Position numbers and translations under genes: made by a program. This document shows, one piece after another, positions 10,480-23,530 of a stretch of 64,000 bases of DNA (its first letter is position 1; the number at the start of each line of letters is the position of its first letter). The notes beneath the pieces are model-generated. The model was not told the origin of the DNA and searched no databases. It was given only the letters and a program-made list of their open reading frames with translations. This DNA comes from Stichopus chloronotus (taxonomy: Eukaryota > Echinodermata > Holothuroidea > Aspidochirotida > Stichopodidae): the NCBI GenBank assembly GCA_021234535.1, contig CM037850.1, positions 16,353,990-16,417,989 on the forward strand, in the 5' to 3' direction.

Positions 10480-13400
10480 TGTTATTCTGCCTAACTGAAC
10501 CCGTGAAGTCCAAGCTGGTTCAATATTGTCTCCAAGAATGCCTGTTTGACGCTATGATGACGTCATCACACCAAATCGTGTAGGCTAATTCATTTCTGGT
10601 AGGAAACGACGTGTAATTATTCCCCCAGGTTAGCAAAGTGTTTCGAATTTAATGGGCTAGAACGGTCTAAAATATCTTTTCTGTTCATTTCACATATAGT
10701 AAAGTACCACACCTTCCCCTCTTTGTCACGTAGTTATCATAAGCTACATCATGTGTTCCATTCCCTTTTACCCACCAATTTGCAAAAGGGAAATTCCCCA
10801 ATGGTTCTCCATAAAGTGCTCTCATTATGTTTCTTCCGGCTGATAGATTACTTCGTTCATTTCCTGGTTCGGTATTTTTAGTCACCTGGTCACCATAGGT
10901 TTTTTTTTCTTTTAATTATGTTTCCTGTTCATGTATTATCTCAAACGACAGCCTAGAAAGAACTACCCAGCTAAAGGAGATCCTTTGGACGATTTTTCTG
11001 CAGGCATTTATCCCCCACTTGCCCCGCCCCCCCCCCCCCTTTTTTTTTTCATTCCAACTGCTCCTGGGTTTTGACAATATATATACCGTATCTGGTGTGT
11101 ACATTTAACCCAGGCTTGTTTTTTTTATTTTTTTTTCAAAAGGTTGTTGATGTAATTTTGTGTCATTTCCTCTTTTTGGTCATTTCTTAAGAGCGCCCTT
11201 GATTTATCACTCCCTGGATCTTTTTTAGAGATTTGACTGTGACGTAATGTTTACTAGTAATGCTTTACGTGGTACATTTTGCGTTTCATAAGCTCAAATG
11301 TCAAGACATGGGCATAAACAGAACTTCGATACATGATAATATTTTCGTTTAGTTAACCTGCCCAACGGAGGTGTATTACTCATCCACCGGCTGCATTCTT
11401 AGACAATACATACCAACGGAAAGTTTCGAAAGTTAGGTTTCAGCTAGGTAATGCCTTGATGACAATGTAATCGATGTAAGTCTGTATAGAGTTTGCGGTG
11501 ATCTCCAATAAAACTTTAATTTGCATAGGTAAGTGACACTTCAGTGTCTAGTGCACTTCACCAAGGTAATTTCCTAAATTGTCTCCAAGAATGGCCGTAG
11601 TTAAAAAACGGCAAAAAGTACCTGGAATCCCATGCACTCAAACAGGTGGGTGGGGTTACTGGGGGACTGTGAGACTCCAAGCCCTCCCCAAGAAAATAAT
11701 GTTTACTCTCAACCCCCTCCCCCCCCCCCAAAAAAAAGAAAGCTTAATAGATGGCAAATTATTTGTATAAACGTTCATTCACCTCTATTTCATGGAAGAG
11801 GAAGCTTTTGAAAAGAAAACATCAAACTAAATCAAAATAAAGAAAATCTGGATGACTAAGGGAGGCCGGGGAAGTGACCTCCCTTGACCTCCTTGACCTC
11901 CCTCCATGCAATCTGGGACGCATTTTTGAAAATTGAACATTCTTGGTACGGTACGCCCCCTACAGACGATGGCTCTTCGCTTAGACCGTGGCACGTGAAT
12001 ACTCCCCCCCCCCGAATACTCCCCCCTCCTCCCCCACCACCAGCAAAAAAAATGATAATGACAATAATCCACAAATTACTTACACAGCAGGCATAGTTGA
12101 CTGAAAGCAGACAGAACTCTACCAACTCACTGAACAAAATGACGAGCAAGACAATGAAAACGAACTCCACCCAAACGCTGACAAACATTGACTATACCTG
12201 CCACCTGTGACGACACCCCTAAGCTGAAGAGACCTGACAAATGCACACATGTTTATGTTTATTCACTGTTTATATTCATAATTTTGCATTTATCTTTCTC
12301 TTCTAGGGAGTCCATGAGACTTCACTTTTCATCAAGAGATAGGTTAACGGTCCGACTTTCCAGGGTCTTGCCCCGTGGATACCCAACAGACTTTGACTCT
12401 AAACCCCACAAGGGGTCTTAATTAGTTTTTATTTTTATAGTATACTATGCTGAGAATTAATACTTCACTCAGAAATATGCTCAAATCTCGCAGATTCCGT
12501 GGACTCCCACCGCACAGAGTCCCACGCAGCTATTTCAGTGGGGGGCTCGATTTTACCACCAGTGGAGAATATTTAACCCGACAGTTATGACCAACAAATT
12601 AAAACTCATTACATTTGTTGCTAACGTAGGCCTGCTATCGTAGGCTGAGCGGAGCTTCAGATCTTGTTGGAATCCCCCTCCCCTGATACGGGCCTGCTTT
12701 GACTTTGCCCATGGAACACCCCCCCCCCCCCCATGAGGGGATCCTAAGTTTTCATCTTTTCAACTTAGAGGAGAGGAATAGCCGAAGTAATTAATATCGT
12801 TTGCAATCTTTGCGTAAAATGATGCACTCAAAATAAAAATATACATATCCTAACATTTAAGGTTTCACCCAGTGATATGCTAAAACCTCAGAGCTTCTGG
12901 GAAATTCGCCCCCTGGAACCCCGGAGGACTTTGACCCTAGAACAGGCCCGTGGACTCCACACGCTAAGCTGATTTCGCACCACTAAAGAAATTTTTCCCC
13001 CAACAATTTCTTGTGCAACCCCACGGAAGAGAACAAGAATAACATACAATAGGACTTCGAAATCAGAACTGACAGAATAATATTACCGGCTCGTAGACCG
13101 GACCTGGTAATCATAGACTAAGTAACATAGAAAGGACTGATAATTGGTGTGGCAACGCCCAACTACTCAAACATAGTCAAGAAGGAAAATGAAAAGGTTG
13201 ACAAGCAGCAAGACTTGAAACTAGAAATAAGAGACTGCGGAACATCAACACAAGGGTAATCACAGTAGAAATCGGTGCACTCTGAGCAAACACCATCAAT
13301 CTATGGAGACACACATCCCTGGTAAACACAAAGTGCAACAACTCACAAAGATAGCACTACTAAACACTGTCCACATCCTCAGAAAGATACTCGATCTCCC

Positions 13401-14286
13401 AGAGTCCGGGTAGGACTTCGAGATCAAGTTTAAACACATACCAAGAGAGAAGTTAAGAAAGAACAAGAAATAATAATGACAATAATAACAGCAAAACTAA
13501 TATTGACAATAATAATAGTGATAATAATAATAATAAAAATAACAATAATAATATCCCTGGAATGATGACTCAGGACTTCTAAAGACCGTGTCAACCTATT
13601 CTCTGGATTGCCTGTGGCGGCGCTGTGTAAGAGTTGGCTATTATACTGTTTAGCCAACAAATGACACATCCTCAATGCAACCATAATCCGTAGAGTGCAT
13701 ATCTTTCCTTTCTAAACTTACCGCCTAATTCCACTCCCCTGCTTCCTTTTAAAAGTTTTCCGTTGTAGCAGACAATCAGAAAGGTCAGATTCCTAGGTAG
13801 CCAAATAAGAAATAGCGGGCCCACCGAAACCTGACATGCGATGTAATTAATGATAAAGATCTTTTCACCCAAAAGTAGTCTACCCTAGACAAATTTATTT
13901 TAAATATATTTTAGGGGCTCCTTTATGACTATGGACCTCAGCAGCCTATTAGGAGACTTCTTACTGCACCCTGTTATGATCACGTTAGTGAATCCAGATC
14001 CTTTGTTTTGGATCATCCAAACGGCTTGTACAGTATATGGGGGAGGGGCCTAAGGCGAAGGATTATGCGATCCTACCCCTTCCTCTCGTGGAAAAAAAAA
14101 AGCTAAGCCGAATGTCTTCAGACAGTTGCTGCATGGGTGCATCTTTGCTGGAAGGGCGAGACTCAGATGGTGCAAGCCCATCACTTATTTGCATAGCTTC
14201 CACGTTCGGAGAAACAAAATTCGCCCGGTCCATCGCTGATCTCGGGCCATCAGTGCAGGACCTCCGGACGTAGGGGAGTAACAATG
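10480..14286. other. Intergenic sequence with poly-C runs and degenerate repeats, no gene seen
   Basis: C runs occur near 11027-11038, 11710-11718, 12004-12012 and 12719-12732. Two diverged GC-richer units (about 12340-12560 and 12840-12990) share phrases about 'gactttgac(t/c)cta', 'tatgctcaaa/tatgctaaaa' and 'cgtggactcc', suggesting an old tandem repeat. An AAT/AAC-rich patch lies at 13470-13555. Open frames reach 110 codons (11856-12188, minus) but run through the C tracts and look spurious. Confidence 0.5.
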
Positions 14287-14627
14287 GAAGGAGAAAAAAG
14301 ATAGTTGAAAATGTTCAACACATGGCATACAAAGAAAATAGCTGTAATCATTGTTAAACCATTCAGGTTCATCAATAAACAGCTGCAGATGCTTCATCAT
14401 CAAACTTTATGCATTAAATTAAGCACCAAGCATCAATTAAACTCTAAATTCTATTTTTGAAAGTTTGTGTGTACAAATTGTTCATGGGCAAGATATAGCT
14501 GGATTTCTACCTTTGAGAAACTTATTTCTTTAAAGGAAGGAAACTAATGTGCGATTGTGTGGTCAAAAATACTGGTTTCAAAATATTTTTGCTTCCTTGT
14601 AAAATAAAAGTCTCATTTCTCTTTAGT
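14287..14627 (+). mobile_element. TTAA-ended element, family A copy 4 (most diverged)
   Basis: Internal blocks match the 10.1 kb copy in the same order and orientation, including 'catacaaagaaaatagct.taatcattgttaaac', 'catcaataaacagctgcagatgcttcat' and 'gagaaacttatttctt'. The terminal repeats are worn down (aaggagaaaaaagat at left, tctcatttctcttta at right), so the borders are approximate. Confidence 0.7.
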
Positions 14628-17600
14628 TACCAAGAGATACAATGCTTGGTTTTTGTGACTCTCTACAGGTACTGACTTTGAATGGGCGGGATGGGGGTGT
14701 GTTCAAATGCATATCCATTCAACACGTTAAATGTGAGTCACTTGATAGCAAGAGTTGTGCAGGTACTGTCGAAGCGGATCGAGCGCCACCACCAGATTGC
14801 GCAAAGTGTGACAGAAAACTTTTGGATCAAAATAGGCCTACCAATGGGTCACCGGAAATCGCCTTCCATGGCTCCATGGGTTGCCTTTTCACTCTTACGA
14901 CGAACATAAAAAAGACCTTTGCTGAGGGCCTTGGCACCTACCTCCCGGCCATACCGCAAAACTTCCCTCAGATTTGATTTTTTTCGAGTTAGATTGCGTA
15001 GTTCATTTTCTTTCATTGGCATCTGAAAAATGCAATTTATTCCTTAATTTTCTGAAGCATTTTTTTCTTGGCCACCTTCTCTGGTGACGTGATTCTCGCC
15101 GTTCCCCTCCCCCTGGATCCGCCGATGTACCCACCCTGCATCGCACATCCTTATCACCATGCAGTGTGGTATCTCTAGGCTTTTGATCCCATATTAGCTT
15201 CTTCCCTCTTGAACTTGCATAAATGTGATTTTTTTTTCTCTGAAATATATTTGGAGGTACAATTTGGATAAATGTTGCTCTGGGGTTGCTCCAAGCCATC
15301 CGATTATACAGTAGTATTAAATGAATGTTAAGTAAGTCGACTTGTGCTACACGTAAGTATAGGCCAATAAATTTACAGCTTTAAATCAAACGGTCATGTG
15401 CAGTTATACAAAATATACAAGGATGTTGTACAAAATTGGCCTATATACAGCTTTAAATGTACTAGCTGTTCTATACTGAGTATATATAGTAGATCGTGTA
15501 TTGTACATACTACGTGCATATCAATTAATACTGTGTGTCTAATAATGGTACACACAGCAGCCTACTGTACCTGCTAAACCTAAGCAAAAATTCCAAGCTG
15601 GAGTACCTTATGACTAGATGGACTTAAATCTTCTTTCTTGGATTATTCTATCCTAAAAAATGTTAAGGGGGAGGATACGGGCCGTGTTCGTTATCTATTA
15701 AAGTGAGTATTGTCCCAATTTTGACACGTTTCAGTAGCAAACCTATGCAAGACAGCTGAGTGTCCCCATGCAGCAGTGCGGGGGAGTGTTTCTAGCCTAA
15801 CTCACTCTGTGAGTACTAGTCGGTAGTGACCATGAACCGTGTTCGTTGCTGACGTTTCGTCTGATTTAGAAACATCGGGCTCAATTGATCTGAGTAAATC
15901 CTGTCCTGAGTGCATCAGAGAGTTAGGACTTCTAGCACTATCCTAGTTTGGATAAATGCAGTACATACACCCATGAAAACAGTGCGAGTACTGGTAGTGA
16001 CAACAGCTCGCCTAAGTTACGCCCTACTCTGGTTGGCATATGTTCTTTCGCAATTTCATGATGTTGGTACCCGAACTCAAATCAGGCCCACTATAGGCTA
16101 GCCTAACAATATTAAAGCTGTAGCGTATTGACTAGGTAAGCATGAGGATTAACAAGACCACTTCAGTTTGGGATTTAAGCTAGCCCATTAAATATGTAAA
16201 ATTTTACTGAAATACTTTCCCCATGTGAGAAAGCTCTAACTTTGTCATAGTCTGACTGCAAGAAAATTGTGTACATCATGTGCACCAAGTTTGTCCTCAA
16301 ATAACTTCAACCAAGCAACACACCCAATTAAGTTAGGCGTAGCCACCATGCCATAGGCCTACCAATACCATGCCAAAGTGCATTCCATGTCAGGCCCACG
16401 CCGAAGTTTTTTCCCACAAAACAATAGAAAACATAAGGAAAATTCCAACATCCACGCCGAAGATCTTCAGTTCTGAGTGCACGGAATGCAGACTGGATAC
16501 CATGTAGGTGTACCATCTACTATCTAGACCAGGAGTCCATCACATGGATTGTATGTTTTGGAATTATAGTCAATAGCCATTCACAGGTGGAGATTTGAGA
16601 ATGCCTTTTTGAATGTGCTAACATGCACACGCAATTGCAATCTAATGCTTTTTGAGAATGACACTACACATTGTGTGTAGTGGGCCTGTTTTTTTTTTTG
16701 TTTTCTTTTGGTCCAATTTGTGCACTGAGCCTCCAGTCATTTTTGTTTGATTCAAATCAAGCTGATTAAATCGAGACTAAAATTGTTATTTTGAATTGAT
16801 ACTTTGTTTTAAATCACGCACTTAAATCATGACTTAAAAAAAAAAAACTGACAAGCCTGCCTCCAATTTGAGGTGGAGGTGAGGTTGATAGGAATGGATG
16901 AACCAGAACACCTTGGAACTATGGTACAGTGTGTTTAATTGTCTATGTAACTGTTACTGATTCTGCAGTCTAGTTGCAGTGAAAGAACAGCAACCCAAAA
17001 TTTGTCAAAGTCCACTTGGCCTCCCGTCTGCGGTGGAAAGGCAGTTGCGGCAGTAGTATGACTGGCTGTGCCACTAGAATGCTCAGAGATCCAACTTTGA
17101 TCTGACTGCAACTGCATCTCTCTCTGCAAACAACTGTGTACAGTAATGTAAGCATACTTCATCAACCTACAGGAAGTACTGTAAGCCAAAGCCATGACTG
17201 CTGTTGTATGCTATCATTTCCATCATTTGATGGATATATTAGTACAATGTTTTGACAGGATTTTTTATTGGTAATGCTCAGTTTAATTGAGGTTGCTGTA
17301 CATATACTCTTACTCTGTGCACATTACCCTGGAAATACTGTAGTATCCATTAGTATGCTACGAAAACTTGCACTGTAAGTTCTGTCTAGGTTGATAGGTC
17401 ACAGATCAGCACTTTCACATTGATCAGTATTTTAAGGTAAACTTGTTAAGGACTGTTAAATTTTGCAGTGATAGTACAGCGCTCAGTTCTGTGCTAGAAT
17501 TGCACTATGAAATAAATTTGAAGCTGGAGTAATTCTCGTATGGCACCTCGAAGGCTGCATACTATGGTACAACCAAGAAGGGTGGATCTGCAAAAAACCC

Positions 17601-17900
17601 TGACCATGTACAGTGCTTAAATCAGTGGCAGCTCATGTCCTTGAAATGACCAAGGTAGTTAATGTACACAGAACTACTGTATCAATGCTAGAAGAAATGA
17701 AAGTTAGAAGGGTACAGTGTATGGTACACTGTCACAATGTGTGCATTATTTAACTTACTGTATACTGTACCTTTTTGGTTCCTTGCACTAGCAAGAGGAA
17801 CCAATGCATTTAACTTGGCATGTGTGTGTTTGTGCGTGTGTGTCTTTGACGCCACTTGGGTACGCTCTAACTCAATATGGGCAAGTTGGATAAAACTTAT
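14628..17900. other. Intergenic sequence, no gene seen
   Basis: A 111-codon frame (14642-14977) and an overlapping 75-codon frame in another register are both open. Neither resembles a known family, and neither has clear splice borders. From about 15.3 kb rightward, TACTGTA/TACAGTA words become frequent. Confidence 0.5.
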
Positions 17901-17904
17901 ACTT

Positions 17905-18720
17905 GGATTACAGGTTCGTCATAGTGCGTAGAAATGCCCTATTGTTTTTTGGTGTCCAAATCTTGCATATTAGTGAGGTTATGGGGTCAAACATAAAAAT
18001 CTTAAAACTGCCATATTTCCATAACGATTGGTCAGAGTTGTTGTAAACTTTATAAGGTTATCTGTTTCTGATAGGTCCACGACCCTGTGAAATTTAATGC
18101 TTCTTAATAGACGGGAAGGGTAAATTTTCCAATCTAAAACAATAATAATAGCCGTAACACCATTATTATGGTTACTATTGGCTACCATGCAAATTATTTG
18201 AAAAGCTTATGGGCTGCAGTGTGTAAAATTCCCATTGGTAGTTTGTGGTTTTAGCGACATAATTAACTCTATGGGATTTTGGTCATTGGAAACTTTTTGC
18301 TCTGTTTTAAGGCTATGGTAGCCTAGGAGGACCATCAGTGAATGTATGCCATGTTTGAAATAGCGTTTTCTTTATAGGTTCTCCTAGGTTGGATTACTGA
18401 TCCATCGTAGTGGGTATAAGTGCCTCATTGTTTATGGTGTCCATATCTTGCATCTTCATGGGGTTATGGGGTCAAACATAAAAATCTTAAAACTGCCATA
18501 GTTCCATAATTGTGGGTCAGTTTTGTTTTAAACTTGATATGGTTGTCTGTTATTGACAGGTTCACATCCCTGTGAAATTTAGTGATAGAGGGGGAAAAAT
18601 TTTGTGGTTTTATTTTTTGGTCATTGGAAAATTGGTGCTGTGTTAGTGCTTTGGTAGCTTAGAAGACCATCAGCTGATGTACGCAATGGTTGAATTTGCA
18701 TTATCTAAGTTATAGATTAA
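17905..18720 (+). repeat. Diverged tandem duplication, offset about 485 bases
   Basis: The block beginning 'catagtgcgtagaaatgccc' (about 17917) and the block beginning 'atcgtagtgggtataagtgc' (about 18403) share the long phrase 'ttatggggtcaaacataaaa' plus the following 'tcttaaaactgccat', then the same order of smaller blocks. Both end in 'ttggtcattggaaa' and 'gaccatcag'. The second unit is shorter because of internal deletions. Confidence 0.8.
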
Positions 18721-19230
18721 AATGGGTTGGGGAACAGTTTCAGTCACTGTGTCTAAACATGGTATAGTGAGTTGTTAGTTTAGCAGTTGGTACACAACTA
18801 TAGTATGGTAACCAGTATAGTCAATGTGTGTACCAATTGAATTTGCATTATCCTTGAATTTGAAAAAAATTGGAAACTGTTTAATTCATTATATTTTAAC
18901 ATGTTTAGTAGTTTGTTAATTTAATGGTTATACATGGGCCCAAAATGTTTGGAACCCTGTTTGAGCTCAATTTTTGGGCCCCAGTTTTTTTAATTCATTA
19001 TCTAAACATGTGGTATATTTCTTAATTCAATAGGGGACATTGTAGAGATGGGTCTACATGTTTGGACTTGATTTGGACTCCATTTTTGGGCCCCATTCTT
19101 GATAGACCAATTTTGGGGTCCCCAGGTTTGAGGACCAAACTTTTCACTTGCCCTAATTTCTTCGCAAGGTACCACAGTGCCCATTGGGCTCTTGTTAAGT
19201 AATTCCATTGTCAGAGTCTACGTGGTACAG
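18721..19230 (+). repeat. Short internal repeats after the duplication
   Basis: Phrases recur at 100-150 base spacing: 'tgaatttgcattatc', 'ttaattcattat', 'taaacatg.ggtata', and 'tttttgggcccca' at about 18971 and 19085. They look like further, more decayed repeat units. No gene is visible. Confidence 0.5.
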
Positions 19231-22164
19231 TATAGCACCAACAGTCCAACGTGTGCCATTACTACTGGTGCAGTACCCACAATGTTCCCTCACATTAAGT
19301 CAAATAATTAGGAACTTCATAAAGTTCTAGGTCTACCCCTCTTTACAGGTGTGCATTATTCATGCACTGTTTTTTCTGCACTTACTGTACCTACAGTAGT
19401 ACTATATAGCATTTTTTTACCATTTGAGAAAATCCTGAAGAAATTTTAGACCTGCGCGCCCGTAACCACAGGCAACATGTCACCTTTCTTAGTGCTATAG
19501 TTCAGTATTATGTGATTGTTACTACAGGTAATACTGTACTGTGTATGGAGAATGTTCTGTGTATTTGTTAATTATCATACACGTGTTGCATGTTGGCAAT
19601 ATCCCAGAATATCCAAGACAGGATGGATGGTGTGTGCAACTGTTGGCCACATGTGATAATTAATCACAGTTTGCAGGAGATTAAATGATAAGCACATAAT
19701 GAAAGAGAACTGCTGCAGCAGGTGTGCTTCCGGAGAAGACTTGGTACTTGCCAAGAGCACCTGGTAATGAAGTAGATATCTGTAAAACTACTGTGACTTT
19801 CAGATGGTTAGATTCTCATGAGGAAATTCTCATTCATGTTGTACAATATGTGTAGTAGCCTAGCTAGTGGCCTACTGCAGGGTTGGAAAAACCTGCCAAA
19901 TTTCCTGCGAACATTATAGAAAGTCTACTGATTTCCCGCAGACATTTTTGACACCTTTCTAGAAAAGGTAACATTACAAGCAGAAATAAAATTGCCGTGA
20001 TCAAACCATCTTGAAATATGGGGGGGGAGATGACTTTCATTTTCAACTTTTGTTTTTTTCTGCAACTGTCTGCTGCCTGTTAATGGTTATGTTCAGCACT
20101 GATAAAGAAGTTTGGTAGAAATGCTGTAGCTGCAACAGGTGGCCGGGTTTGAGCATTATGAGTGCAGTGAATGTGTCAGGTCTTTTGTGTGAGTCAAACT
20201 GGGATTAAGGTTCAGACAACAAACTGCATGTCATCAAATAAATGAGAAAATTGTCAACTTTGAAAGGGTAAAAACATAAATAGAACTGGATGTTTCAAAA
20301 AGTGAAGCGAGTAAAACAAAGAGTAAGTTAAGGGAATATGACAGTGACAACATTCCATGATGTCACAAGTTGGAGTTCTGGAACTTTTTTTCATGAATTA
20401 CCATGTAATGAAAGTGAATTGTATTTATTGTACAGTGAACTGTGTACGTACAGTCCAGTACACAACTACCCAGTATTGCAAGAGGTGCAGAACAGCATTG
20501 ACATCATATATGTTTCTTTTCACAGAGCTATGTACTGTACAGTGCAAATCATGCATTGTAATAATTCCTACTATTGCACATGCAACTGTGTGCTTCTTAC
20601 TGTTACTGGTACTGTATGTGCAGCTTAAGGGTGCAGTGTGCCTGCAGTATGTATGTTCAGTATACATGTGGCCAGTGTCGTCTGCCAGATGTCCTGGATA
20701 GGGTACTGCTGTACAAAATTTGTTCGGTGCATACCGTAGGCCTACTGTACAGTATTTACAGTACATGGACCAATTATGGAATCTATGCAAGTATTGTACT
20801 GTGCAGTAGACCAATTTGCACCTACATGTACTTGTTTTATTATCTAGTGCTCGCACATAGTCCCTTTGTCTGTCGTGTACCTTGGAAGAATTGAAACCTT
20901 GTTTTTGCTTTTGTTGTTGGTTCATTACTTCAGAGACAAGATAAGATCCTAGAAGAAATGAAGCACAAATGTCTGATTTAAGGAACAGCGATTTACATAT
21001 AAAGGTTGCTACATTTTCGTGAGCGAGAGAAGTAGAATTTTGACCTTTAAATCAGAGCAGTTCCTAAAAGCAGACCTAAGACCAACGTCAAAGAATCCGG
21101 TGACCAAGTTTTGTCAAAGTAATTATATTTGTTAATTCCCAAGAGAATAAGACTTGTCAGATTTACTTAAAGTTGACCGAAGTGTATAAAATCTGTTAGA
21201 ATCATCAGACTAAAACCTGATTGCTCCTGGTCAGTCAATTACTATTGGGACAGTTAGTTTGAAGAGAATTAGTTTGAGGCACTCCACACATGTTGTACTA
21301 GACCTTAGAATACTGCGCATGTGAACTATTAAAGATAGAACTAACTGTGTGTATGCAGACTGTGAATGGAATTTAAGTCAGATCCAACAAGAAAACATTG
21401 GGAAGTTATTTGACCTGTAGATGAAAATATTGCTAACTGCAGAACAAAAAAGAAAAAAGAAATTGCATAACATGTAAAGTGTGCAGTAGGCTTTATTGTT
21501 TGCTAGATCAACAATCTGAGTAATTGTTACAACTGTCAGTGTAATTACAATAATAACGGTGATGACAACTATCATAAGAATAAAAAATATCTCAACAGAA
21601 ATTATAAAGCTGTATTGCATGGTGGACAGTGTGCTGGGCCACTTGTAAGGCCATGTAAAAATCAAGTTTATTGGAATCTATAGAGTTCTGATGTATTGCT
21701 TTTTACTCTGTCATTTACAGTAATACAGTAAGCGGCAAGACACCGTATCTTTAAAGTCTGTGTAAAGCACACTGACTCCCAGATAACTTGATATACTGTA
21801 GTACTGTACAACATCGCTATGATTAATCAAATCTAGCCACTGTGCAGTATAAAAGTCTGGAGTCCTACAGTACTGCAGCTCTGGTCACAACAGATCACAG
21901 CCCTGTGTGAACTACTCTGTACAGTACCTTTGTAGTACCCTGTTTGTTGAGAGTGCTTCTAATAATATTACAGTATAGTGGATTTTGCATGTTACAGTAG
22001 GTAAGAAAAATTTGTAAATGTGACAAGCGTACACGGTAGTTGTTCTTGGGAAGAAGTTTGCAACCATTGACTTTGAAATGTTGGGAGTCCTGTCTTTGGC
22101 TTTTGAATTCCTTGCCAAAGGCAAAAGGAAACTATGTGATGGTGATGCCATGTGTGTATGTCAC
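19231..22164. other. Intergenic sequence rich in TACTGTA/TACAGTA words, no gene seen
   Basis: At 20400-20830 long frames are open on both strands (166 codons on minus, 106 and 114 on plus). The abundant GTAC/ACAG/TGTA words avoid stops in several frames, and the translations are mere Cys/Thr/Tyr/Val runs. I do not regard any of them as a gene. Confidence 0.55.
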
Positions 22165-23530
22165 ACCTTGCTTTTAAGCACAATATCTCAAGAAGGGTAA
22201 CCTTGACTAATCTCATACTTGGTGTGTGGGTTGGTTATGTTGAGTAGATGATCCCTATTGCTTTTGGAGGAGGTCAAAGGTCATTTAAAGTCACCACAGG
22301 TCAAATTGTGAAACCCTTGTAAACACTCACTTTATCTCAAGAGGCATACAGTAGCCTTGACAAATGTAGTACGTGGTGTGTGGGTTGGTCAAGTTAAGTT
22401 CATGATCCCTACTATTTTTGGTAGAGGTCAAAGGTTGTTTAAGTTCACCAGAGGTCAAAATGTGAAAACCTTGTAAATGCAATATCTCAAGGTTAATCTT
22501 GACTCATGTCATACTTTGTGTGTGGGTTGGTCGTATTGAGTAGATGATCCCTATTGGTGTTAGTGAGGTCAACAAAGGTCAAACTGTTAAAACCTTTTAA
22601 ACATGTCATCTCAAGAACGGTAATCTTAACTAATTTTTTACTTGGTGTGTGGGTTGTTCATATTAAAGTGATTGTGTGTGTACTGAAAAACCAAAAAGAT
22701 AAGATTATGTTTGATCTTAACTTTTTCTTTATTTTTAAATGTACACGCGAGGTTGTACATGAACGAACTATGTCTTTCAGTGAACGAAAATGACAGTAAC
22801 TACTTCGAAAAGCAATGGGATTGGCATAAAATAGTAAAAAGCAGAAATCATATTTGAAAATTAACGTTCTTACTATAACCGCCTACATAATGAATATGCA
22901 ACAGTACAGGTCTCACTAGCCTGTGTATCAAAAACTATACTACTCAAGTCATCGCTCCTTGGTAGGTATTGGGAATTGAAGTATTTGGTGAAAGGAAACA
23001 CTGTATTTACAAATAACCTATGCACTGAACACAACCTTGCCCGCGGCGTCAGTGATCCTGAGTTGTTAACTGAATATTCAATACTAGTATACTTCCCATT
23101 GGTATGCTCAAAGAAGCACACCGTTGATTTGAATGAAAACTGTCAACCACTACATTATCGTATTCTACACTTTTTGTCGTTATGTTAGAAGAATTTGAAA
23201 TCATATGGCAAAATTAACCAACTGCAACCTATTTATTTTCCCAGATTGTCTGAATGGTGTAATTAAAAGCCTTACCGAACTTTTGGAGATGAAATTCCAA
23301 TGTTTTTACTTTTTGCCTTCGCACACAATCACTTTAAGTCGATGATCCCTATGTATTTTGGTAGAGGTCAAATGTCATTTGACCTCGTAAACACTATCTC
23401 AAGAAGGATAATCGTGACTAATTTCATACTTAGTGTGTGGGTTGGTCATAGTGAGTAGATGATTCCCATTTATTTTGATGGAGGTCAAATGTCATTTGAG
23501 GTCACTAGAGGTCAAATTGTGAAAACACGA
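22165..23530 (+). repeat. Tandem repeat, units of about 117-154 bases, interrupted by a transposon
   Basis: The anchor 'tgtgtgggttggt' recurs near 22221, 22375, 22517, 22644 and, once the inserted element is removed, 23432. Each unit also carries 'gatgatccctat', 'gaggtcaaaggtcattt', 'gaggtcaaa.tgtgaaaac' and 'atctcaag'. The array is interrupted after about 22666 by the family B element and resumes at 23334. Confidence 0.9.
22663..23337 (+). mobile_element. TTAA-flanked inverted-repeat element, family B copy 1
   Basis: TTAA at 22663-22666 and again at 23334-23337 flanks 667 bases. The ends read AGTGATTGTGTGTGTA and, inverted, AGTGATTGTGTGCGAA. Joining the flanks with one TTAA restores a normal unit of the surrounding tandem repeat, so the TTAA was duplicated at insertion. 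No transposase is encoded; short open frames inside are chance. A highly similar copy lies inverted at 49.9-50.6 kb and a more decayed one at 30.4-31.1 kb. This is consistent with a piggyBac-type non-autonomous element. Confidence 0.9.

Noticed and set aside
14642..14977. 111-codon plus-strand frame with an overlapping 75-codon frame
   Set aside because: Two registers are open at once, no splice borders are convincing, and neither product resembles a known family.
20425..20925. 166-codon minus-strand open frame, the longest in the window
   Set aside because: The region is packed with TACTGTAC-like words that lack stops in several frames; plus-strand frames overlap it, and the translation is Cys/Thr/Tyr/Val-rich without any domain.
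22976..23188. 70-82 codon frames inside family B copy 1
   Set aside because: They show no protein domain and lie within a short inverted-repeat element.
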